Below are positions 11,187 through 21,194 of a stretch of 64,000 bases of DNA, one piece after another. Origin of the DNA: Cladosporium sp. IMV 00045 (taxonomy: Eukaryota; Ascomycota; Dothideomycetes; Cladosporiales; Cladosporiaceae); the NCBI GenBank assembly GCA_001931905.2, contig MSJI02000889.1, positions 1-64,000 on the forward strand. The letters run 5' to 3'. The stretch's first letter is position 1; each line of letters starts with the position of its first letter. The translations under genes were made by a program, and so were the position numbers. The notes beneath the pieces were generated by a model. The model worked only from the letters and a program-made list of their open reading frames with translations, searched no databases and had not been told where the DNA came from.

Positions 11187-11989
11187 GGTTGATTCGCGTT
11201 CGTCAAGCTAGCGGGATCCTGTTAAGAGAGGTCTCGCTCTTGTATCGTAAGACTCGTCACACAGTCTCGAGGGAGATCGAAATGAGACCGTGCTTCGCCC
11301 ATTGTTTGCGAAACGTGAACTCATTCAGCGGAAGGCGGTGAGATCCAAGGATCACAAGAGGGCATCCGAGGTCACTTTGAAACTGATCTCGCTGCAACTT
11401 CCTGCTTGCGCTCAAGCCCCATGTGTGCACCTTCCTAACAGACTTCGGGTCACTTGAAATCACGGTCGATCCGCGAGATTGTGAAGTTGCCTGGAACATC
11501 TGTGTCACATATGTGCCTTGCACGAATGGAGGCAACGTTACTTAGTGTTACTGCTTTTGAGAATCCTTGTCACACATCGAGTGTACAACGGGCCACTTGA
11601 GATCACGGTCGATCCGCGAGATTGTTACATGGAACATCTGTGTCACATGTCTGCTTTGACACAAAGGGAAACAGCGTTATCAATGCTATTGTCCTTCAGA
11701 AGTCTTGTCACACGTCGAGTGCAGAGCCCGGTGTATCATGTTACGTGCCGGCTTGGCGTAACAAAAATGTTGCAAAGAGAGTCAAATTCACGGCCGGCTG
11801 TCCTTCAGTGCTCGATCTGACTGTACTTGCACCCTTGTGTTTGGGGTAGCCAGACTCTGTGCAGCAGTTGTGGATATTCGGAGTCAATATGAAAAGGTGC
11901 CGCACATTTTTGGGCAAAGGTAGCCCGAACTTTCATTCAACAAAGGCTTCCCGGAAAACAGAACGACCCGCAGGGCAACAGCTGAGACG
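11187..11989. other. Divergent intergenic region with tandem duplication
   Basis: Upstream region shared by the chitinase gene (-) and the small secreted protein (+). It is dominated by a two-copy tandem repeat. The sequence around 11740-11840 has Cys-containing open stretches but no intact gene. Confidence 0.5.
11446..11730 (+). repeat. Tandem duplication, unit about 144 bp, two diverged copies
   Basis: Copy 1 starts at about 11446 (GGGTCACTTGAAATCACGG) and copy 2 at about 11590 (GGGCCACTTGAGATCACGG). Shared blocks include TCGATCCGCGAGATTGT, GGAACATCTGTGTCACAT and CTTGTCACAC-A/G-TCGAGTG. Both copies contain interrupted plus-strand frames reading WNICVT, then CYC, then CHTSS, which suggests decayed Cys-rich coding sequence. 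Confidence 0.8.
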
Positions 11990-12632
11990 ATGAGAGTTAT
12001 ACGCCAATTTTTCGTGGTCCTTGTCGGTGCCATATCTTTGCTGAAAACTCAGACCGATGCATATCCAGCAGAGACGGCCACTTCTTTTGGCTTCACGCCA
12101 CGGAGCCCGGAAAACTCTGGTGAATATCCGCACCCGAACGAGAGTCCTGCACTCGAAGACAGAAGCTTGTTTTCATGCTTCAGTTCGCTATGCTGCTTTC
12201 GCCAAAGGCCAGGAGGTACACAGATGGCTTGGGTATGCACCAACGACTGGCCTTCGCTCGACTCATTAAAGGCAAAGGTGAATGACCACGGGAACGTTGG
12301 AAATAAGATCTCTTTTTTCTACACGGTATGTCACCAGCAACTGGTCGTCGTATCTCCAAGCCGCTCATTATCTCCAGGGTATTGCCTCTGGCTCGGCTAT
12401 CTCGCAAGCAGGATCATGGGCAAGTTGTCATGCAAACTGGATTCCAGATCTACCAGGGTTCGTAACATGGGATACACTGGTGGACGATGCCTGGCTTGTA
12501 GCGCAAGCTCAGGCCATCACCAGGATCTTCCAAGGTGTTCCCGGAGTTACCATCGATCCGTTCCAGAAATTAGCGAGGTTGCCCGCTTTGGCGGCTATGA
12601 GAGCGCTGTCTGCCATAGTTGCGTCGTCGTAA
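11990..12632 (+). CDS. Small secreted protein of unknown function
   Basis: Two exons, 11990-12325 and 12378-12632, around a 52-nt intron starting GTATGT and ending CTCCAG; 196 residues. The N-terminus is a signal peptide (MRVIRQFFVVLVGAISLLK, cleavage probably after the TDA that follows). The early mature region has a Cys cluster (FSCFSSLCCF), followed by a tryptophan-containing segment and a helical C-terminus. No domain is recognised. An alternative is that the sequence inside the proposed intron (RYVTSNWSSYLQAAHYLQG) is coding and a one-base frameshift has occurred; it reads plausibly as protein. The gene is divergent from the chitinase relic and inside the repeat-bracketed segment, so it is a candidate effector or chitinase-partner gene. 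Function not assigned. Confidence 0.55.
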
Positions 12633-13368
12633 GAGACGTCGAGCACTTGAGAAGTAGACGCAAGCAAGCTAGCAAGGTCAAAAGGTAGGGCTTTAAGTGC
12701 ATGAGTCATGCCCTACTCACTATGTTTGAATATGATTGGTCAAAACGACAATCGGCCATTCCTACTGAAGCGCCAAAAGGATGAAAGATACTGGAATGCT
12801 AAAAGCTAAACTCTATGTAATGTAGTTATGATTTATTGATTTTTTTACTATTGTTTATGAGATATGATAGTCTTTTTAAATCATTATACTGATAGGCTTA
12901 ATATTATACTATTTATACTAATTATACTATAATAGATCTTATTAATTAACTTTAATTTTATTTTATATATTAATAATATTTTCCAAAAGATCATGTTTAT
13001 ATTCACTACTAGAATGTTTAGATCAGTACTATTTGCCACTTATGTCTTTCTCTAACGACCTTTCACGCACCCAAGTCCACTCTTCTAGCTTTCGAGCATG
13101 CGAGCGTGAGTCGGTAAATCGCGATGGTGACAGAGTGGCAAAGGTATCCTTGCTAAATAGCAATTAAATATAGCATATGTGTCAGCATTGACTATCCCCG
13201 GCATTAACCAAGAAGTAAGAAGAACCAAGGATGAAGCTCAAACGAAGCATAAACTTCCTTTCATAACGGCGTTATTGACAAGACATCGTGGCAGGCGTCT
13301 TCCACCATATAGTATATACACTATTCAGTACTGAGCCTGTTTCCCTCCCAACAACAACAACCCCACTC
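12633..13368. other. Intergenic stretch with AT-rich island
   Basis: About 12790-13040 is strongly AT-rich with many TA dinucleotides, unlike the rest of the window. This is compatible with a RIP-degraded transposon relic. The right repeat copy (13050-13147) adjoins it. No gene is seen. Confidence 0.6.
13050..13147 (+). repeat. Right copy of the diverged direct repeat
   Basis: Same-orientation partner of 7231-7342. The most conserved part is CTCTTCT-AGCTT-TCGAGCATGCGAGCG. It ends in AAAGGTA, as does the left copy. It directly follows the AT-rich island. Confidence 0.55.
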
Positions 13369-14702
13369 TCAAATCATCGAGAGCATAACCTGCATGCCCG
13401 CCCAAACCTCCTCACAATTCGGCACAATCTGCTCAGGCGGCAAGATAAAGCCATAGTCGCCGGTATCCCTCAGTTCGAAAGCCAACGACCACTCCGAGCC
13501 GGAGATATCATAAACGTAATCCGAGCTGCCACCATTGGTAGCATAGATCGTCTGACAAGTCGGACCAACAGTATACTCCGTGCCGTAGACGGACTCGATA
13601 GCGTCAGCCGTAGCCTCCATGAGATCGACGTGCTCAGCATTAGTCTCCGGGACGACGTCGCAGCTATACCCGTACGGGCTGAGAATCAGCTGCGAAAAGC
13701 TGTGCCAGTCGATGAAGAGTTTCAGCCCGTGAGAGTCCGCCAGCTTGTCGGCGAAGTGCTGCATGCCGGACATCTCGGGCTCGGAGCCGGGAGAGGCGCC
13801 GCGGTAGGTCTGCGTGCAGGAGTTGTTCGACGAGCCCACGCCGTCCCATTCGTGCGGCCAGTTGCGGTTGAGGTCCACGCCCCAACAGGGGTGGGATTGG
13901 TTGGCGCCTGGAAGAGGGGGTGCGCGGTTCTTGCGCCAGAGGCGGTCTTGCGTTTGCGAGTAGACGAAGCCGTCCGGGTTGACGACGGGGATGAGGTAGA
14001 AGTCGTAGTTGTCAACGAAGGAGGTGACGTTTTCGTTCTTTCCGTAGCCAGCTATGAGCTGGTAGGCGAGGTACTCGACGGTCATGGTGGTGATCCATTC
14101 GCGAGCGTGGACGGTGCCGTGCCAGAGGATGGCGGTGTTCTTGTTCTTGCCTTCCTTGCCCCAGATGTGGATGCCCTTTTGGCCGCGGCCTTCGAGAGAC
14201 TCACCAGCCGTGAAGACTTCGGAGTTCTTGGGGAAAGCGCTCGAGAGGTCGTCCAGGTAGTCAAGGTGCTCTTCGTACGAGTGGTAGCCCTCAAACCAGG
14301 AGAGGTCAGGGAGATCCTCAGCCTTCTCCTTGCCTGTTACTCATGTCAGCGAACGAAGTGACCATACATTGTTCACTCAGATTTACCCTTATAATCGCAA
14401 GGCTTGCCCTCATAAGCAATATCCTTGCCCAAGTCACTATGCAACTCCTTGAACTTCGCACCCAACTTCTTCAACTGCTTCGCCTGGTCCGGCGGGATTG
14501 AAAAGTCAATATGCTTAGAAGCATCATGACTCCACTCCTCGTACTGAAAACCAGAAAGCAAGCTCTTCACTTCCTCCAGCTTGTCTCCAGTATCCATACG
14601 CAGGACCTTGTAGCCTTCATACCTGGCGGCCCGGGGCTCGAGGTGAGGAGCGGCCGCAGCCAGGGAAACGAGCAAGGTGCTCAGCAGAGAGAAAGTCTTC
14701 AT
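13369..14702 (-). CDS. Secreted zinc carboxypeptidase, M14A (carboxypeptidase A type)
   Basis: Two exons, 14702-14387 and 14333-13369 (53-nt intron), 426 residues. It has a signal peptide (MKTFSLLSTLLVSLAAAAP), then an activation propeptide of about 90 residues. The catalytic domain follows, with zinc ligands in HGTVHAREW (HxxE) and FIDWHSFSQ (His), substrate-binding GVDLNRNW (Asn-Arg), the Tyr of SSDYVYD, and catalytic Glu in LAFELRDTG. All key residues are present, so an active secreted metallocarboxypeptidase removing C-terminal residues is expected after propeptide removal. A TATA box lies about 92 nt upstream. It closes the secretome-rich left block. Confidence 0.95.
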
Positions 14703-15669
14703 GGTGGGCGAAAGCTACTGGAAAGAGAAAGGTTCCCCAGGCTCAAAGAAACCTGCAGGTCGACCAAAATGCCATTGGGCTTCCAGGCGCAGGTATATAT
14801 GTGTGTACCCGAACCTCGGATGGCGATCTTCCCCCAGCTCGCTCTCGCTCTGCGATATCAAGATCAATCCGGTAGGTGACATCTCTCATCCTTGGCCCCA
14901 AGCAGGTCGAAGATCAGGGCAGATACCGGTTTCTCCATATGGCGGCAGCAATGGCAGGCTTCTCGTGGCAGGAACGCAGTGTGAACATGTCGATCTTTGC
15001 AGGCTAGGAGACGAGCAACCGTCGTTTTCAGTGTCAGTGGCTGGATGTATGTCAGGCAGATGTCTTGTGCAGATAACATGCTTGTCGTTCCCCTCGCGCT
15101 CCTTCCTGTTCCGTGATAGCTGAGGCATTGGCATTGCCTCATCCAAGACTTTTAGAGGACGTCTCGGACGTGAAGTCGCAGATATAGCGTGCGGGACGAC
15201 ATGGATTCGTTTACGCCAAGGGCTGCGTAGCGGGGAGATGAGATGAGGGGATCTTGCGTACGGAAGTCGAGTTGTTTGCAGTAGTGTGCCTTGCTTGAAT
15301 GTTGAGATTCTTCGTACAGCATTAAGACACGTCATGGATGTGACCTCTGACTGATCGTGGAGCCATTATTGAACCCGAAAATGTGTGATAAAGCCGATTG
15401 TGAATTGCTCTTGTTGATTTGTTAATAGTGTGTAAATACCATCCTGCATGGAAAATGTACAACAGGATCCGAATGCCGTGTATCAACAAGCAAAAGTAAA
15501 ATCGTACTGCGAAACACATCATGTCCACTATCGCATGTACGACATACTTTGAAAATATTTGTAGAGCAGAACTTCGCAGACAGAGCAGAGGCCAAGCCAA
15601 GAATCGTAACATTGAAGTCTCGAGGACAGTATTGAACAACCCACAACACAAAAATTCGCCACCTCCCAC
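14703..15669. other. Intergenic stretch, no supported gene
   Basis: Upstream region of the carboxypeptidase (-) and 3' flank of PRP5 (-). Open frames are short and without recognisable features. Confidence 0.5.
14794..14799 (-). promoter_or_regulatory. TATA box of the carboxypeptidase gene
   Basis: TATATA, palindromic, about 92 nt upstream of the carboxypeptidase ATG at 14702. The position resembles that of the polygalacturonase TATA box. Confidence 0.5.
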
Positions 15670-18600
15670 TCAAACAACACTATACCTCCCCGCCGCCTGG
15701 GGCTTATTCGACTCACCCTCCAGCGCCGCAATGGTACCTTCCTTAAGCAAACGCACCAACTCCGCCATCGAGTCCTCAACGATAATCTTCGTCGGACCCT
15801 CAACCAGAATGTACAACTTGGGCAACTCGCCTTCCTCCGGCACCTTGGGTGGAGCGTAGTAGTTGCCTTTCGTGGTGATGGAAACCTGCGCCGTGTCGAG
15901 GATCTTGGACGTGTTGGTGCGGTTCGTGACGGCCCAGCGAGCGCGCTGTGGGAAATCGTTGATTTCCAGCGTGGCGTGGAAGGCGCCGGCGTCGGGGCCA
16001 TGGTTGTCGGCGTGTTGGCCTGCGCGGGCGGCGCCTGTGGAGGATTGGGTTAGTGTGTGGTTGCAGTGTAAGAGAACATGTGATGACTTACCTTTGTTTC
16101 CTCCGACGCGGTTCTGGATGTTCAATGCGGCTTGACGAGCAGCTTCCATGGGGTCGAGGGCCTTGGTCCGTCCTCCAGATCTTCCTTGGGTCTCGTTTGC
16201 AGAAGGAGCTGGAGGCTCGGCCTTCTGAACATTCATTGCGTTCTTCAATATCGCGGCAAGCTGAGCGGGCAGCATGGACTCGGCCGCCTCCTTGGGCTTG
16301 CCTGCAACTTCCTCTGCGCCCTCCTTCTTGGCCTCACCGGCTTCTTCTTCTTCTGGCTGATCCTCTGTACGGTACTGTTTGCGGATACGAGCTTCATCAG
16401 CCTGGCGAGCTGCGTCAAGGCGCTCAATTCCCTTGCCGCCAAAGCCACCACCGTACTTCTTCGCTTCACCAGACTCGACCTTCTTGTTGAATTTCTCGGC
16501 CATAGCTTTCAGGTTCTCGGGGATCTCTTGGTTGCTTTCAGTCAGAGACTTCGCCAAGAATGCAGCATAGCGATCCTGATCCGGCATTACAAAAGTGACT
16601 GCTGTACCAGTATTGCCTGCGCGGCCTGTACGGCCGCAGCGATGTACGTAATCCTCGTTGTGATTAGGGCAGTCAAAGTTGACAACCAGGCGAAGCTGCT
16701 TGACGTCAAGGCCTCTGGCAGCCACAGATGTGGCGATCATTACAGGGAAGACACCTTGCTTGAAGTTCTGAATGGCCTCGTCACGATCGATCTGCTCACG
16801 TCCGCCGTGAATCGACACCGATGCATAGCCCTTCTTGCTGAGCTCCTTAAACAGAGAATCCGCAGTCTCTTGCCTCTCCACGAAGACGAGGCAGCGGACA
16901 TCGTCATCACCAACAAATAGATCGCCGAGTAGCTGCAGCAGTCTATTAAACCGCGTGTTCGCTTCTCGGACTTCGACCAATTGTGTGATCTCCGCGGCAA
17001 CCACGCTCTTGCCTCCAACCAGAATCTCGACCGGATTCCTCAAAGCCTTTCGAGCCATCGCCTCCATCTTAGGCGGGAAAGTAGCAGAAAAAAGAATGCT
17101 CTGGCGATCGGGACGCACGTTCATGAGAATCTTAGTAATCTGTGGTTCGAAGCCCATGTCGAACATACGGTCAGCCTCATCCATTACGACGTAAGTCACG
17201 CGTCGAAGGTTGGTGACACGACCGCTATTGGCTGAGAGAAGGTCAATCATACGGCCAGGGGTGCACACAACAATCTCGGCACCACGTTTCAACTCGGCGA
17301 TCTGGTCCTTGATAGGTGCGCCACCATAGGCGCAGACGGCGCGGAGGTTGAGTGCCTTCAAGAAAGGCTTGCAGTCGCGGTGGATCTGTACCGCGAGCTC
17401 ACGCGTAGGTGCCATGATCATTCCGATGGGTCCGTCCATCGTTTCGAGGGGAGGCTGATCTTTGATGTGTCGGAACATGGGAAGAACAAAAGCCATTGTT
17501 TTGCCAGACCCGGTTTTGGCTACACCGATGGTGTCACGGCCAGACATAATCGCCGGCAATGCTTGCGATTGAATAGCGCTCGGTGTGCTGAACTTCAATT
17601 CGTTGATGATTTGCATGATCTGCGCACCGAAACCACCTTGGGCAAATTTTTGGATCGGCCTAGGTGCGTCCTTGCCTTTGACTGTGATATTCTCAAGGTC
17701 CGCACGGAGCTCGTCCACTTCCTCGTCAGTAAGTTCAGATATTTCAAGAGGTTCCGCATAGAAATTCTTGCGGAAAGGCTGATAGTTCATTTTGGCGTGA
17801 TTTACTTGGCCAATATCTTTCTTCTTGCTCTTCTTGATCATTGCAGTGATGTCGTCGGAAGCGTCACCCATTGCATCCAGTTCAGGCTCATCGTCACTGT
17901 TAAAGACGACGGCCTCCTGCTTGCCGTAATTGATATCGTTCACGCTCTCGGGTTGCGCTGGGGCATCGAGCGAGTTCATGAAAGCGTCGAGTGGATCCTC
18001 TTCTTCATCAACATCCATGACGGCGCTAGAATCGTTCGCAGGTGCATTTCCGTTAGCCGATGCCGTGTCCTGAACAGCAGTTTGCTCAACTTGTAGAGCA
18101 CGCTTCTGGGCTGCTTCGCGATCGGCTTGATCGGCTTCATCGTCGCTACGGAGATCGTTGCCATCTTCTTCGTCATCATCAGCATTTACAGGAGTATCGT
18201 CGACAGGCATGCTCTCCGTGGGTAAGTGAGGAAGCTTCCCTAGCTTGCGCTCTGTGGTCTCTTCTTCGCCCAACTTTGATGCAGCTTTAGGCGCTTGAGT
18301 TTCGGTCTTTTCGGTGACTGCTTTGTTGAGGCCAAAGCCGGTGACCTTGGTGTTCAACTTGGTAGGGTCTGGTGTTGCAGGTGTAGAGCCGGACCCTCCA
18401 TTGCTGGCAGCTTGCTCGGGCGCCGGAGTGGGAATGGCAACATCTCCACCAAGAGGCTTGTTCTTTGCGTCATCTTGCTTCGCCTTCGCTGCCCTGACTC
18501 TCTTCTGGATTTCCTTCGGATCAGGCTTGCTTGCCGGTTTCGATTCGCTCGGTGGAGTATTGTCAGTTGCGGTTGGGGGAGTAGAGGTGGCCGGGGAAGC

Positions 18601-19242
18601 TACACCCTTCTCAGCAAGGAGCTTAGCTTTCCAGGCCTCCATTTTCGCGCGGCGCTCTTCTTGCTTTCGCTTCTCCTCTTCCTGCTGCTTCTTCTCCTCG
18701 GCTTGCTTTTCGGCTACAGCAGGGTCGATGCGAGGAGTCTGCGAGGTTAGCGGCATTCTTTGCAGTCCTAATTCCATGTCCGCACATACCTCGCTACCCC
18801 TTTCACTCGTCCTCGCTGGTGTCCTTCGATCTCTGCCCGAGTCACGGGCACGATCGTCACTCCTTGGAGAATAGCTGCGCCTTGGCCGCTTCCTGTCTCG
18901 GTCATCGTAGGCATCGCGAGAGTCTCTGTATCTGTCCCTCTCATGGTGCCTGTCTCTCACCGGACTCCTGTCGCGAGACCTCTTGCGGTCTCTGGAACGG
19001 TCGCGGCGCGCAGCGCGCCTGTCGCCACGTCGGTCATCGTAGCGGTCGTAAGATCTGTCGCGTCGGCGGTAAGAATCGCGGTCGCGCTGTTCGTGGGTTA
19101 GGTGATTGCTGGCCTGATGATCTCGGCGTCGGTTGCTGCCACGAACCTCTCTGCTGCGAGATCGACGTCTGTTGCCTCCGCGGTCGTCGCGGCGGTCACG
19201 CACGTAGCGATCTTCGCTTCTGCGGGATGGTGAGTACGCCAT
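15670..19242 (-). CDS. PRP5: DEAD-box pre-mRNA splicing helicase Prp5
   Basis: Start taken at the ATG at 19242 (MAYSPSRRSEDRY); the open frame extends 5 codons further but only to TTG. Two introns, 18739-18789 (51 nt) and 16035-16091 (57 nt), leave 1154 residues. The N-terminus is an RS/RD-rich domain, followed by coiled Lys/Glu-rich and acidic segments and the Prp5-type DPLDAFM motif. The helicase core has Walker A AKTGSGKT (about residue 557), PTRELA, TPGRMIDL, VMDEADRMFD (about 670), FSATFP, ARGLDV and HRCGRTGRAG (about 849). The C-terminal KH-like tail is conserved in the DDX46/Prp5 group. The expected nuclear role is remodelling U2 snRNP for branch-site pairing. Both introns are multiples of three without stops, so unspliced mRNA stays in frame. 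Confidence 0.95.
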   Translation of the reverse strand: MAYSPSRRSEDRYVRDRRDDRGGNRRRSRSREVRGSNRRRDHQASNHLTHEQRDRDSYRRRDRSYDRYDDRRGDRRAARRDRSRDRKRSRDRSPVRDRHHERDRYRDSRDAYDDRDRKRPRRSYSPRSDDRARDSGRDRRTPARTSERGSEVCADMELGLQRMPLTSQTPRIDPAVAEKQAEEKKQQEEEKRKQEERRAKMEAWKAKLLAEKGVASPATSTPPTATDNTPPSESKPASKPDPKEIQKRVRAAKAKQDDAKNKPLGGDVAIPTPAPEQAASNGGSGSTPATPDPTKLNTKVTGFGLNKAVTEKTETQAPKAASKLGEEETTERKLGKLPHLPTESMPVDDTPVNADDDEEDGNDLRSDDEADQADREAAQKRALQVEQTAVQDTASANGNAPANDSSAVMDVDEEEDPLDAFMNSLDAPAQPESVNDINYGKQEAVVFNSDDEPELDAMGDASDDITAMIKKSKKKDIGQVNHAKMNYQPFRKNFYAEPLEISELTDEEVDELRADLENITVKGKDAPRPIQKFAQGGFGAQIMQIINELKFSTPSAIQSQALPAIMSGRDTIGVAKTGSGKTMAFVLPMFRHIKDQPPLETMDGPIGMIMAPTRELAVQIHRDCKPFLKALNLRAVCAYGGAPIKDQIAELKRGAEIVVCTPGRMIDLLSANSGRVTNLRRVTYVVMDEADRMFDMGFEPQITKILMNVRPDRQSILFSATFPPKMEAMARKALRNPVEILVGGKSVVAAEITQLVEVREANTRFNRLLQLLGDLFVGDDDVRCLVFVERQETADSLFKELSKKGYASVSIHGGREQIDRDEAIQNFKQGVFPVMIATSVAARGLDVKQLRLVVNFDCPNHNEDYVHRCGRTGRAGNTGTAVTFVMPDQDRYAAFLAKSLTESNQEIPENLKAMAEKFNKKVESGEAKKYGGGFGGKGIERLDAARQADEARIRKQYRTEDQPEEEEAGEAKKEGAEEVAGKPKEAAESMLPAQLAAILKNAMNVQKAEPPAPSANETQGRSGGRTKALDPMEAARQAALNIQNRVGGNKGKSSHVLLHCNHTLTQSSTGAARAGQHADNHGPDAGAFHATLEINDFPQRARWAVTNRTNTSKILDTAQVSITTKGNYYAPPKVPEEGELPKLYILVEGPTKIIVEDSMAELVRLLKEGTIAALEGESNKPQAAGRYSVV

Positions 19243-19960
19243 TGTTGCCAGCCGCAAGTGATGGTGCCGCTGTACCAGTCCGAAATCCTGTTCTTTCTAT
19301 GCGCCTGTCCTTGACCTGTGTCTGCTGCCACTGCCTCCTGCTGCTCTGTATTTCTGCCTCACTGAAGATCCCGATGCTGTTACTCGCTGCGAAAGTCGTA
19401 AAATGATGTGCGCCGGTCGAGTTGTCAGCCAACACTGTGGTGGATGTCTGGCGCAACTGAAAGTTTGGCAAGTGAAATGATAGCTGCCTTGGGTTGAAGA
19501 TTTAGGCTCAGCCGCTAGTCAACCTTAATTCATGCTACGCTACCCCGCAACCAATTGGAAGTGATGTCAACGAAAGAGTCACGTGAATAAACTAGAACAG
19601 AGCATGCAGTAATGCAGGCTAGAACCAATTCCCAGCTCTAGAGTGTGTACAAGTAACTTTGTCTCCTCGAACGTTCGATGTCGCTGATATAGCGTGTCTA
19701 ATGCAAGCACCGGCGTGCCTGACACTCCTCGCGTGTTTCGAAAGCAAAGTCTGACGTCTCATTGGTGATGGCCCAAGCTCCAGAGCGTCCTGCAAGCTAG
19801 AACTCTACGCCAGCCATCGCGTGTCGGTCAAACAACACTACCTTGTAGGGAGGCTCACAACACTCACACCCTCCCACACAAACACCCACAACCGGTGCAC
19901 GGTACTCAACAGCGCAATTGCCTGCTTCCAAAAGGACGCCCAGTGTAAATACAACTCACA
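19243..19960. promoter_or_regulatory. Bidirectional promoter region PRP5 / HMG-box gene
   Basis: About 700 nt between divergent start codons. It contains a CACGTG palindrome at 19580-19585 (within TCACGTGA), a typical bHLH/Cbf1-type site. No other gene is seen. Confidence 0.5.
19580..19585. promoter_or_regulatory. E-box CACGTG
   Basis: Palindromic CACGTG inside TCACGTGA, between the divergent PRP5 and mitochondrial HMG-box genes. Binding is inferred from sequence only. Confidence 0.4.
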
Positions 19961-21194
19961 ATGCTCGGCCGCCAGCTGACGGCCGCCTTCCGCCGACCGC
20001 TCCAGGCGCGTCTCCGGACCGCGTTCACCGTCCAGCCCCAGCACAACCTCTGCATCCGCACATTCAGCCATGCGCCTCGCCAACTCGAATCTGCCGGCCG
20101 TCCCAAGAAAGACGCCGTTGAGGCCAGCAAGCCTGCCAAGCGCGCTGTGAAGACTGCCGCCAAAAAGCCCGCCTCGACCAAAACCACCGCGGCAGCGAAG
20201 AAGAAGGCAGCCGAGAAGAAGGCAGCTACTAAGAAGAAGGCGGCCGAGAAGAAGGTTGCCGAGAGAAAGAAGGCAGCTGAGAAGAAGAAGGCGGCAGCTG
20301 AAAAGGCAAAGGCCAAGCGCGTCTTGACGCCGGAGCAGGTCGAGAAGAAGAAGGCTGCTCTGCAAAAGGCCGAAGTGAAGGACTTGAAAAAAGCCGCTCT
20401 AGAGCCGCCTAAGATCTCTGTTGCTAACGGCTTCGCCCATTTTTACAAGGAACAGCACAAGGAGACGTACGATGCGATCAAGGAGCAGCATCCCAACGTG
20501 GCTGCGACGGAACTGACTGGAATGGTGTCGCGTGAGAATGCCGCAAAATGGAAAACTCTGTCAGCCAGCGAGATTGAGGTTCGTACTACTTCCATGAGCC
20601 TTTCCATTTCATAGCGATCGCAGTCGCTGACTTTGGTCTCCAACAGCATTACCGTCAACTCGGGCAAACCGTAAAAGAAGCTTCTAGGGCCGAATACAAA
20701 CGCTGGGTGGAGTCTCACAGCGTCGAAGAGATCGCCATTGCCAACGCCGCTCGCAAGTCTTTACGCCGCCGTCAGCCCTCTGCAAAAGGACACATCTCGA
20801 AATGGCCCGAAATTGTGGACGAGCGTCTCGTCAAGAGAAATGTGAACCCCTACACCCTTTACTTCGTCAACCGCCAGGCGAATGGCGAGTTCGGCGACGC
20901 TCCCATAACGGAGCGCGCAAAAATCATTGCCAAAGATTGGCACGCTCTCGATGCCAGCGAGAAGCAAGTACGTCTGCCCTCTCCCCGTGTCTCTCACCCG
21001 CACTTGGCCAAAGTTCCATAGACTTGGCGGCGACCAAAGTCGCTCATGCTTTCTTACTAACAACCGCGCTTCAGAAATACATCGACCTCGCCAAGCAGGA
21101 CGCAGAGCGCTACGAATCCGAGTACCAAAGCGTCTTCGGCCATGCTCCCGTGAGGAGGAGACGATCTGCATCTCCCACCCCCAGTGCTGCTTGA
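19961..21194 (+). CDS. Mitochondrial HMG-box DNA-binding protein (Abf2/mtHMG-like)
   Basis: Three exons: 19961-20578, 20647-20967 and 21075-21194, 352 residues. The N-terminus is Arg/Ala-rich without acidic residues (MLGRQLTAAFRRPLQARLR, then RTFSHA), a typical mitochondrial targeting sequence. A long Lys/Ala repeat resembling histone H1 tails follows. There are two HMG boxes: one around FAHFYKEQHKE to EYKRWV, the second around NPYTLYFVNRQ to YIDLAKQDAERYESEY. By analogy to Abf2 it should package mtDNA. The Lys/Ala linker is longer than in yeast Abf2. It is convergent with the PIN-like transporter. Confidence 0.85.

Noticed and set aside
13288..14361. 357-codon plus-strand frame opposite the carboxypeptidase
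   Set aside because: Antisense of a complete M14 peptidase with all catalytic residues; the antisense protein has no domain.
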